Origin: Methylococcaceae bacterium
Lineage (GTDB): Bacteria > Pseudomonadota > Gammaproteobacteria > Methylococcales > Methylomonadaceae
Direction of reading: 5' to 3'
Assembly (NCBI GenBank): GCA_947505055.1
Contig: CANNLO010000342.1
Location: forward strand, 1 to 5,281
Length of the DNA: 5,281 nucleotides
The notes under the pieces are model-generated. The model saw only the letters and a list, made by a program, of their open reading frames with translations, did not search any database and was not told the origin of the DNA. Each line of letters opens with the position of its first letter. Within the stretch, counting starts at the first letter, position 1. The position numbers and the translations under genes are program-made. Positions 1 through 5,281 of this stretch are shown here, piece after piece.

Positions 1-67
1 AATAGCAGTACGTCCCTGACGCTAGAATTAATGAATTTAGCCTTCCGCTAATTTTAAGCCATTGTTT

Positions 68-199
68 TTATTCAGACCCTAAGTCAGACAGACTCCTAGG
101 CTGAATTTTGGGCTCCGTATATTGGCTTTCCGCTGATGCTATGATGGTAGTCAACAGTAGTGTTATAAAAGTAATCTTGTTAATATAATTATTTGTCAC
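68..199 (-). CDS. Small exported-protein reading frame (43 codons) coupled to the TPR gene
   Basis: A GTG-started frame opens five bases after the TPR gene stop. The ribosome binding site AGGTGA includes that stop codon, the usual layout of translationally coupled genes. The product reads as a standard Sec signal peptide: M-T-N-N-Y-I-N-K, then a hydrophobic core I-T-F-I-T-L-L-L-T-T-I-I, then A-S-A before E24 as a signal peptidase I site. About 20 polar residues follow (E-S-Q-Y-T-E-P-K-I-Q-P-R-S-L-S-D-L-G-S-E) before TAA at 70-68. There is no lipobox. The same frame then stays open to the left edge. It may therefore be a true secreted micropeptide, or the start of a larger exported protein, such as a separately encoded outer-membrane barrel, interrupted by a nonsense change or sequencing error. 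The signal peptide and coupling make it very unlikely to be random. No homologue is recognised. Confidence 0.6.
   Translation of the reverse strand: MTNNYINKITFITLLLTTIIASAESQYTEPKIQPRSLSDLGSE
70..106. repeat. Stem-loop of 14 pairs at the end of the small exported frame
   Basis: On the plus strand ATTCAG (70-75) pairs with CTGAAT (101-106), CCTA (78-81) with TAGG (97-100), and AGTC (82-85) with GACT (91-94), around a five-base loop with two-base bulges at 76-77 and 95-96. It overlaps the TAA of the small minus-strand frame. On the minus strand it is followed by AAAAAC, not a T-run, so it is not a canonical terminator there. On the plus strand only four Ts follow. A mRNA 3'-end stabiliser or weak terminator is possible. 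Confidence 0.5.
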
Positions 200-204
200 A
201 AACT

Positions 205-210
205 TCACCT
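205..210 (-). promoter_or_regulatory. Ribosome binding site overlapping the TPR gene stop, for the small exported frame
   Basis: The minus strand reads AGGTGA, with the last three bases being the TPR gene stop codon, then AGTTT and GTG at 199-197. Overlap of stop codon and Shine-Dalgarno sequence suggests translational coupling and decides in favour of the GTG start. Confidence 0.6.
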
Positions 211-2403
211 AATATTCGCGGATTGTAATTGGGTCCTCATCTTAAATAGCACATACTGGCGCAGACGCTGGGCAACATCTACGCGGCCGGCTTTAGTCAG
301 CGTATCGGCATAGGCAAGTAATCCAACAGAATCGTCATGATTTAGTTTGGCCTTGCGTTCAAACCACTGCAAAGCACGCTCCTCTTTGCCCAACTGACTC
401 AGTCCCAGAGCATATACCCCCCATAATGACGGAGTTGTAACAGCATCCTTTTGCCAAAGCTGAAGAAAACTGGCGAGGCGCTGATTATTTTGTTGATCAA
501 GCAATATCCACAATATACTTTCTTTGGCAATTTTACCAGCAGGGTTAACATGAAGTGCCTGTTGATAGGCTGTCAGCGCCTGTTGAAACTGCAGATCATG
601 ACCATAGACCTGGGCGCGTATAAGCCAGTACATTTCCAGGCGCTGAAATTGTTGTTTATCTGCTTCAGCCAAATGCAACATTTGCCTTAAATCATCCCAC
701 AACCTAAACTGAACAGCTACATCCATGGCAAGTAATAGCCAACGTGGTTGACTGAGTCGACGATAGGCTTCGGTAGCAATTGCACTGGCGTCCAGGGCCT
801 GTCCCTTGTCCCTCATTAATTGAATTAATCGTTCCGCAGCCAAAGCATTTTTGTCGCCAGATTTCCAGATTGTTCGGTAAACCGATAGAGCAATATCGTT
901 ACGTTTGCACTCCCAACTCGAATCTGCAAAGAGTGACCAGAATAAGGTATCCTTAACAGATGCCCGTTTCTGGTTTTGCAACAAAATTGAAAATGCGGCT
1001 TCCGGCTTGCCGGTACGCAGGAGTAACTCGGCTTCACGTATAACGGCTGAAATGGGATGATCAAAATGCCCGCCAATATGGTGCCAGGTAGCAATTGCTT
1101 CCAATAATAGCCCTGCATTTTCCTGTGTGTTTGCTAGTACATTCCACCCCTGTTGTTCGGATGGATATCGAGTCAAATACCGTTGTAAGAAGCTAATTAC
1201 ACTAGCAGAATGACCGTCCATACCGAAGACAGCCACTAAATCATTCAATTCGACCTCAGTTAAAGCACGTATCCCAGATACGGTAGTGAACATTTCTATA
1301 GTTATTTCTCTTACTTTAAGCCCTCTGGCCAGCCGAAGCGCATTATCTATTGCTACTTTATTTGTTTTATCGTGCCTAACCAACCAAACCCAATGGTTCA
1401 AAGCCACATCCAGCTTAACAGCCCATTCGGCTATTTGTGCCGTGCGTTCACGAAGGTGACGCTCTTGCGGTTTTAGTAGCAGCAAATGTTCAGAAAGCAG
1501 CCAGGCAACATCAACAGCTCCGGCTGCCAAGGCAATATCTATCTGTTTACTGATTTGTTCAGGATTATTTGGATCTAATGCAAGGCGTAAGTTACCCCAT
1601 GCAAGCGCCTGTTTTGGTTCATTTTCAGCCAGTGACAATACCATAGCTTCGTCAAGAAGCGCTACATCATTTGGAAAACGCTGCAGATACTCCCTGATAA
1701 ATGCAAGCGCAAGAGGCCCTTTATCCGCAGCCCGAAAGGCATTGATTGCCAGCAAAGCAAATTGTTTGGCCAACTCAGCATTACTGCTTGACGCACAGAC
1801 TTTCTTATATATTTCAGCTGCCTGCATGGGTGTTCCTGCAGCAATATACCAGCGACCGGCTTCTTTTAATAGATATAAGCGATGCTCATTGTCAATGGCT
1901 GCCCAACGCTCATAAAGTTTTGCCGCGATGTCTGGCCGCCCCAATTCCTGGCTGCGCTGGATAGCCAAGGGAAGAAAATCAACAGGGACTAGCTCATCGG
2001 CAATAATACCTATGTTTTTTCTGAGATCAGCAAGATCATTTTCTCTGGAAGGATCCGTAGCAGTCTTGCCGAAGTACAATTTGAGATCCAGCTCTAACGA
2101 TAGAAATCTGGCTTCAATTGCTTCCCGCCCCTGTTGATTCAAAAAAGGCTCAAGTACAAGACGCGCTTCTTTTATCTTACCCATCTTGGCATGTTGTCGG
2201 GCAAGTTCCAAGCGTAATGAAGCATCGTCAGGATCAATATTTACCAGCAATTGCAGATACAACACTGAAATATGATCCGGTTGCGCCAGATCTAACATTG
2301 CTTTCAAACGCTCCTCCTTATGAAACAACAAAAGAAATACTATTATTAATACTGCTCCGAACAAAAAAATTATTTTCGCTCCAGCTAATCTTTTCTGTTT
2401 CAT
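205..2403 (-). CDS. Membrane-anchored TPR protein, PelB-like periplasmic domain without beta-barrel
   Basis: This is a 732-residue, almost wholly alpha-helical repeat protein. Residues 1-9 are basic (M-K-Q-K-R) and residues 10-27 form one membrane segment, placing the remainder in the periplasm. TPR-type helical pairs fill the protein; clear ones lie near residues 60-92, 180-202, 415-445, 588-620, 657-688 and 691-720, with typical G/A spacing such as L-A-R-Q-H-A-K-M-G-K-I-K-E-A. The opening after the membrane segment (a Y-L-Q-L-L then L-R-L-E-L-A-R-Q pattern) and the closing Y-A-D-x-L-x-x-A-G-R repeat resemble PelB. In PelB the TPR superhelix guides Pel polymer and binds the PelA deacetylase. 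Pseudomonas PelB is about 1,190 residues and ends in an outer-membrane barrel; this protein stops at the TPR end, so it would need a separate pore. The start is supported by TGAGGT six bases upstream. A generic TPR assembly protein of another polysaccharide system is the alternative; the deacetylase upstream favours the Pel-like reading. Confidence 0.85.
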   Translation of the reverse strand: MKQKRLAGAKIIFLFGAVLIIVFLLLFHKEERLKAMLDLAQPDHISVLYLQLLVNIDPDDASLRLELARQHAKMGKIKEARLVLEPFLNQQGREAIEARFLSLELDLKLYFGKTATDPSRENDLADLRKNIGIIADELVPVDFLPLAIQRSQELGRPDIAAKLYERWAAIDNEHRLYLLKEAGRWYIAAGTPMQAAEIYKKVCASSSNAELAKQFALLAINAFRAADKGPLALAFIREYLQRFPNDVALLDEAMVLSLAENEPKQALAWGNLRLALDPNNPEQISKQIDIALAAGAVDVAWLLSEHLLLLKPQERHLRERTAQIAEWAVKLDVALNHWVWLVRHDKTNKVAIDNALRLARGLKVREITIEMFTTVSGIRALTEVELNDLVAVFGMDGHSASVISFLQRYLTRYPSEQQGWNVLANTQENAGLLLEAIATWHHIGGHFDHPISAVIREAELLLRTGKPEAAFSILLQNQKRASVKDTLFWSLFADSSWECKRNDIALSVYRTIWKSGDKNALAAERLIQLMRDKGQALDASAIATEAYRRLSQPRWLLLAMDVAVQFRLWDDLRQMLHLAEADKQQFQRLEMYWLIRAQVYGHDLQFQQALTAYQQALHVNPAGKIAKESILWILLDQQNNQRLASFLQLWQKDAVTTPSLWGVYALGLSQLGKEERALQWFERKAKLNHDDSVGLLAYADTLTKAGRVDVAQRLRQYVLFKMRTQLQSANIR

Positions 2404-2409
2404 GATAGG

Positions 2410-2415
2410 ACCTCA
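2410..2415 (-). promoter_or_regulatory. Ribosome binding site of the TPR protein gene
   Basis: The minus strand reads TGAGGT, six bases, then ATG at 2403-2401. It supports this Met, which directly precedes the basic residues and membrane segment expected at the N-terminus. Confidence 0.7.
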
Positions 2416-2521
2416 AGAATCGTTAAATAATCACTAATTGAAGTTATAAATGGCCTTTTTACCCAATCTTGCCAACGATATTTTTAGCATGGCGATTCGG
2501 TTTTTTCATTTTCCAAGAAAC

Positions 2522-2602
2522 AAGATTAAAGCTACCAGTTTAAGTCAGCCGCCATAGCTCGCTATTATCTTTTTAAAGGTCCTCTTTCGTTACTTTAATC
2601 TT
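2522..2602. repeat. 10-bp perfect inverted repeat enclosing 61 nt
   Basis: AAGATTAAAG at 2522-2531 is the exact reverse complement of CTTTAATCTT at 2593-2602. Between the arms the minus strand holds a small ATAGC-GA-GCTAT palindrome. It lies 120-200 nt upstream of the TPR gene start. No target-site duplication flanks it, so a MITE is not supported; a leader RNA fold or a spaced protein-binding pair are possibilities. Confidence 0.5.
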
Positions 2603-2688
2603 ATTTATCTATCCAGAATAAGCCCTAAGGACACATGGTAGGTTGAATGATGTCTGCGTATCTAAAAAGTGAAACACAATATGAAATC

Positions 2689-2737
2689 AGTCTGAGGATG
2701 ACCACGACTCATCGTAAAGTCGGCGAGTATCCAGACT
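2689..2737. repeat. Imperfect stem-loop, nested
   Basis: AGTCTG (2689-2694) pairs with CAGACT (2732-2737). It can be extended by GAT/ATC past a two-base bulge. An inner CGACT (2705-2709) / AGTCG (2718-2722) closes an eight-base loop. The fold is plausible in either strand's RNA. There is no T-run after it, so it is not a standard terminator. Confidence 0.4.
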
Positions 2738-2747
2738 ATCAGTCCGC

Positions 2748-2785
2748 AACTCGAACTCACCAGCTTTAACCTGTGGGTTCGAGTT
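2748..2785. repeat. 9-bp perfect inverted repeat with 20-nt loop
   Basis: AACTCGAAC (2748-2756) is the exact reverse complement of GTTCGAGTT (2777-2785). The loop can add imperfect pairs (CACCAG against CTGTGG). It sits 10 nt from the neighbouring stem-loop, giving two adjacent hairpins upstream of the TPR gene. No T-run follows on either strand. The GTTCGAG resembles a tRNA T-loop, but no tRNA can be folded around it. Confidence 0.5.
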
Positions 2786-2893
2786 AGTACAGAAGGATAC
2801 GCTCACTAGATACAAATTAATCGGTAGTTTCTCAATGTCGTTTAAAATCCCTCCTTCATAAAACCTAATGTCAATCAAGTGAAAGCGTATACT

Positions 2894-3367
2894 TTATTTA
2901 GAGTCGACATTGAAATAAGCTGCAGCATCAAGTAACGGTTGTGGGTCACCGCCTTGGTTCTTGATGAGTTTTGCCGTCTCTTGATACCGCTTTGCCAACA
3001 TTTTTGCCTGTTGGGCATATGACTTGTCCAGCTTTTTTAATCTTTGCTCCTCCTCCTTTCGTATATCGATAGCCTTCTGCTCAGTTTGAGCTAATTTGGC
3101 ATTAGGTACCGATGTCAATGCTGCTGACTCACCCACTACTCCTTGAGGGAACTGACTAAGGTCATAGGAATAAAAACTAGTATCATCCTTATAAATATCT
3201 TTATGTTGATTTTTTAGCGCCGGTCCCGCTTCCGCTGAAGTGGGACTGGCGCTGTTCAAGACATCAGCATTATGTACCGGTATCGACATGCTCACTATGA
3301 TAATGACCGCCACAACGCTAACCAACAGTGCAGGTGTGAACCAAAGAGAGCGGTTATAAGTTGTCAT
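2894..3367 (-). CDS. Small membrane-anchored protein with charged coiled-coil-like tail, function unknown
   Basis: I do not recognise this 157-residue protein. It has a short N-terminus with R6, a single hydrophobic segment at about residues 11-29, a low-complexity Ser/Ala/Pro linker at about 36-50 and an aromatic stretch around 63-75 (D-T-S-F-Y-S-Y-D). A Lys/Glu/Gln-rich helix follows at about 90-135, with heptad-like spacing suggesting a coiled coil. The C-terminus is short and non-basic. There is no lipobox Cys and no clear signal-peptidase site, so an inner-membrane anchor with the C-terminal part in the periplasm is likely. The start is supported by a strong ribosome binding site seven bases upstream. 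The gene follows the deacetylase by 57 nt with no terminator-like hairpin, so the two are probably co-transcribed. A role as partner or scaffold for the deacetylase or the TPR protein is only a guess from position. Confidence 0.8.
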   Translation of the reverse strand: MTTYNRSLWFTPALLVSVVAVIIIVSMSIPVHNADVLNSASPTSAEAGPALKNQHKDIYKDDTSFYSYDLSQFPQGVVGESAALTSVPNAKLAQTEQKAIDIRKEEEQRLKKLDKSYAQQAKMLAKRYQETAKLIKNQGGDPQPLLDAAAYFNVDSK

Positions 3368-3374
3368 ATTAATA

Positions 3375-3381
3375 TCCTCTT
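3375..3381 (-). promoter_or_regulatory. Ribosome binding site of the 157-residue protein gene
   Basis: The minus strand reads AAGAGGA, then seven bases, then ATG at 3367-3365. This is a strong Shine-Dalgarno match at good spacing and fixes the start. The rest of the 57-nt gap to the deacetylase stop shows neither a clear promoter nor a terminator. Confidence 0.75.
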
Positions 3382-3424
3382 GATTTTATTTACGGCAAGG
3401 CTTCCAAAGCACTGTTTTCATCAT

Positions 3425-5281
3425 TTACTTGGCCACTGCCTGGTCGACTGCAAATGTCTGTGCTGTCGTGGTTACGTTTATTGCGCTGATATATTGTCCA
3501 CCATAGAACTCACCACCCGAAAGACCAGTGACCAGCAAATTGTTCACCGCCTTGTCCGCTGACAGGGTGACCGTATTACGCATAGCCGTACGATCCCAGA
3601 TTGCGGTAATTTTCGCTGATTTGGCTATGAGGCTGTCGCTGGTTTTATCGCCTATCGTATAGTAGGGATAATTTTTAACCGGGAGATTAAAGAGCTTCTC
3701 GTATCCAGTATAAACCGAATTCAACCAGTCAAACTGCAGCGTATTGCCAGCTGTGTTGTATTTGGCGACGTTGCTCTGATGGAAAAAATGGGGATACTTA
3801 TTAAAGGTCAGCATGTGCCGCAGAGTGGTGTCTGTTTCGGCCGCAAGTATCGCCGGATAATCACGTGTAGTGCAAATGGCGCCTGCTACAGAGCATGGAT
3901 CCTGGCCAATAGCTGTATATCGATCGTGAAACATATAGTTGTACTCATCGACCAACTGGGTTGGATTAGTTACATTATAAAACAGACTGGTCGGATAACG
4001 TGGCAGCAATAGACGGTCGGTAGTACTGCCATCATTGACTATTTTTGCGTACTGTTCTACAGCCTGGTTAAGTTGCGAAGTATCAGAGGCAAGGTAGCTT
4101 ACGCCCGCATTCGCTGCAGCTTGGAAAAATAATGGATTGGCACCTGCCTCAAACGGCACATCATCAGATTGGACTTCGGCCATCATAGAATGGAGCTCGG
4201 GATCAGAGGTACACTTTCGATCCTTCACGCCGGAATGGTTGCCACTTACTAGAACCCGGTTGTTGCTTGCTTGATCGGGAAGCCCCAGCAGTGTCCAGAC
4301 AGTTCGGTTTTTGGTAATTTCTGCCTGGATGGGTGCAGCGCTGGTAAATGTGCTGTAATCACAAAGGGCAGTAACCGGCACCGGCGGGGTGTCCATGTCC
4401 GCATGGGTATAGGTGTGATTGATGAAGCGGAACTTATTTTTGTTGGCGATCACAGCGGACACCAAACCATCAGTCAGATTTGCTCTCAATTTTGTTACCA
4501 GCGGATCCTTTACGGCGCCGGATCCGTTGAATGCAAAATCCAGCATGAAAGCGCCCGCCGTCGGATGCGCAGCGCGAAATGCAGTCTGTTTGCTCACGGC
4601 ATTGGTAATATCATTTTTAGTCAACCGGTAGGTTTGCAGCGGGTCGGTAGTATTTGAATTTATATCCCACATATCGTTCGGAATGAACAGATCGTCTAAA
4701 TGATTGGCCATATGAACAAAGCGTCCGCCAACGAATATCCCTTGAGTGACCCAATTGACAAACTCGTAAGCCAGAACCTGAGAATGAATAAGGAATGAGG
4801 CGTTACTGATCGTTGATAGCATAACTTCACGCACCGGTGTTGTTTGGGACGGAAACTTATACTGTATTACCGACACCAAAGCTTCACCTGCTGGCGTTTG
4901 CAGCAGTGGAGTAACGCTGGGCACCGTGCCGTCTCGTGGACCCATAGCATCGTTTCTGGGCTTAGCCGCATAGGCGAAATCCGTAATCGGCAGCGGATTA
5001 GCTTGGTTGACATACTCAAAAACAGTCGTGCTGTTCATGGTAGGGTTCACTGTAGGTGAAGGCACAGTCCATTTAGCATTGGATACAGCAGGCAAAGACG
5101 AAGAAGTTATCGAAGACGTATAACTAAGACCGTAATCCAGGTAAATTCCCCACGGAAAATTAGAATCCCAATAAGTGCCAGGCCAGCCTGAAAGGACCAC
5201 CTCGCGGACCTGAAAGTCAGTTTCGTATTTGTGCAAGGCGTCCCATTCTGCAGGTGTTAGCAAGCCAACCATACCAGAGTC
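3425..5281 (-). CDS. Agd3-like (CE18-type) secreted polysaccharide deacetylase, 5' end missing
   Basis: Probable metal-dependent de-N-acetylase of an exopolysaccharide, with a NodB-type fold, acting outside the cytoplasm. The frame is open to the right edge: three codons (D-S-G) precede the first Met at 5272, with no stop. That Met sits in a hydrophobic strand with no signal peptide after it, so it is probably internal and the true N-terminus lies outside. Numbering from this Met, residues 1-175 look like the beta-rich N-terminal part of the family. N-H-L-D-D at 190-194 is the metal/base motif, H286-x3-H290 the second metal motif, and S-G-N-H-S-G at 343-348 a further conserved loop. H-F-F-H-Q-S-N at 495-501 resembles a late family motif. 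Residues about 551-615 form a short beta-rich tail. Four cysteines (304, 354, 460, 467) would suit disulfides in an exported protein. Agd3 deacetylates galactosaminogalactan in Aspergillus, and bacterial homologues are known. The family call comes from motif memory, not a search; a divergent PelA-type deacetylase is the main alternative. Confidence 0.8.
   Translation of the reverse strand, partial: DSGMVGLLTPAEWDALHKYETDFQVREVVLSGWPGTYWDSNFPWGIYLDYGLSYTSSITSSSLPAVSNAKWTVPSPTVNPTMNSTTVFEYVNQANPLPITDFAYAAKPRNDAMGPRDGTVPSVTPLLQTPAGEALVSVIQYKFPSQTTPVREVMLSTISNASFLIHSQVLAYEFVNWVTQGIFVGGRFVHMANHLDDLFIPNDMWDINSNTTDPLQTYRLTKNDITNAVSKQTAFRAAHPTAGAFMLDFAFNGSGAVKDPLVTKLRANLTDGLVSAVIANKNKFRFINHTYTHADMDTPPVPVTALCDYSTFTSAAPIQAEITKNRTVWTLLGLPDQASNNRVLVSGNHSGVKDRKCTSDPELHSMMAEVQSDDVPFEAGANPLFFQAAANAGVSYLASDTSQLNQAVEQYAKIVNDGSTTDRLLLPRYPTSLFYNVTNPTQLVDEYNYMFHDRYTAIGQDPCSVAGAICTTRDYPAILAAETDTTLRHMLTFNKYPHFFHQSNVAKYNTAGNTLQFDWLNSVYTGYEKLFNLPVKNYPYYTIGDKTSDSLIAKSAKITAIWDRTAMRNTVTLSADKAVNNLLVTGLSGGEFYGGQYISAINVTTTAQTFAVDQAVAK

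Larger units (their letters stand above)
2404..2893 (-). other. 490-nt gap between two co-oriented genes, possibly a structured leader
   Basis: No convincing gene is seen here. A 63-codon minus-strand frame at 2878-2687 begins with TTG, has no ribosome binding site and a composition I do not recognise. An AAGGAGG-like motif inside it has no start codon at usable distance. The stretch is visibly richer in A and T than the flanking genes and contains three inverted repeats (2522-2602, 2689-2737, 2748-2785). It probably holds the promoter and 5' leader of the TPR gene, but no sigma-70 pair with proper spacing stands out: TATAAC near 2444 is a fair -10, but its best -35 (TTGGCA) is 21 bases away. 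A decayed gene or inserted element remnant is the alternative. Confidence 0.5.

Noticed and set aside
39..137. Short near-direct repeat GCYTTCCGCT at 40-49 and 125-134
   Set aside because: Only about 11 of 14 positions match, with two copies, and one copy is within the small exported frame; likely chance.
2459..2509. 16-codon basic peptide frame on the minus strand in the gap (M-K-K-P-N-R-H-A-K)
   Set aside because: Only a GGA two to three bases before the ATG, too close for a ribosome binding site, and nothing else supports translation.
2748..2790. tRNA-like T-loop (GTTCGAG)
   Set aside because: The flanking bases do not form a T-arm and no acceptor or anticodon arm can be paired; it is part of the inverted repeat.
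2846..2874. Promoter with a perfect -35 TTGACA on the minus strand (2874-2869)
   Set aside because: The hexamer at 17-base spacing is GGGATT, and nearby alternatives are also poor matches to TATAAT.
3386..3424. 12-codon minus-strand frame starting at the deacetylase stop (M-M-K-T-V-L-W-K)
   Set aside because: Very short, with no clear ribosome binding site, lying in a 57-nt intergenic stretch; chance is sufficient.
4271..4657. Plus-strand 128-codon frame inside the deacetylase gene
   Set aside because: It lies antisense to a region carrying the conserved deacetylase motifs and has no recognisable domain; it is a shadow of the real gene.
5270..5272. ATG as the start of the deacetylase gene
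   Set aside because: The frame is open upstream to the window edge, no signal peptide follows this Met, and the surrounding residues look like an internal strand of the domain. It is treated as internal.

Overview
The window (mid-40s % GC by eye) carries a single block of genes, all on the minus strand and read from right to left. It suggests a Gram-negative bacterium, probably a beta- or gammaproteobacterium. The main reason is a long inner-membrane-anchored TPR protein resembling the periplasmic part of PelB, an outer-membrane exopolysaccharide export factor. The lineage cannot be fixed further from the sequence alone.

In transcription order: (1) 5281-3425, the 3' part of a large polysaccharide deacetylase resembling the Agd3/CE18 family, whose reading frame runs off the right edge. 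(2) After a 57-nt gap with a good ribosome binding site, 3367-2894 encodes a 157-residue membrane-anchored protein with a charged, probably coiled-coil tail and no recognised family. (3) A 490-nt stretch (2893-2404) has no convincing gene but holds several inverted repeats. (4) 2403-205 encodes a 732-residue TPR protein with one N-terminal membrane segment, similar in plan to the N-terminal and TPR part of PelB but ending before any beta-barrel. (5) At 199-68, five bases after the TPR gene stop, a GTG-started 43-codon frame begins with a textbook signal peptide. Its ribosome binding site overlaps the TPR gene stop codon. A stem-loop covers its 3' end.

The working interpretation (inference) is part of a Pel-like or galactosaminogalactan-like exopolysaccharide locus. 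A secreted deacetylase would trim N-acetyl groups from a GalNAc-containing polymer, and the TPR protein would guide the polymer across the periplasm and recruit the deacetylase, as PelB does for PelA. The deacetylase-then-PelB order matches canonical pelAB. The unusual points are a fungal-type (Agd3-like) deacetylase in the PelA position, a PelB-like protein without its own barrel, an unknown anchored protein between them, and a small exported reading frame coupled to the end of the TPR gene. No polymerase, glycosyltransferase or c-di-GMP receptor gene lies in the window, so the polymer assignment rests on two family resemblances.
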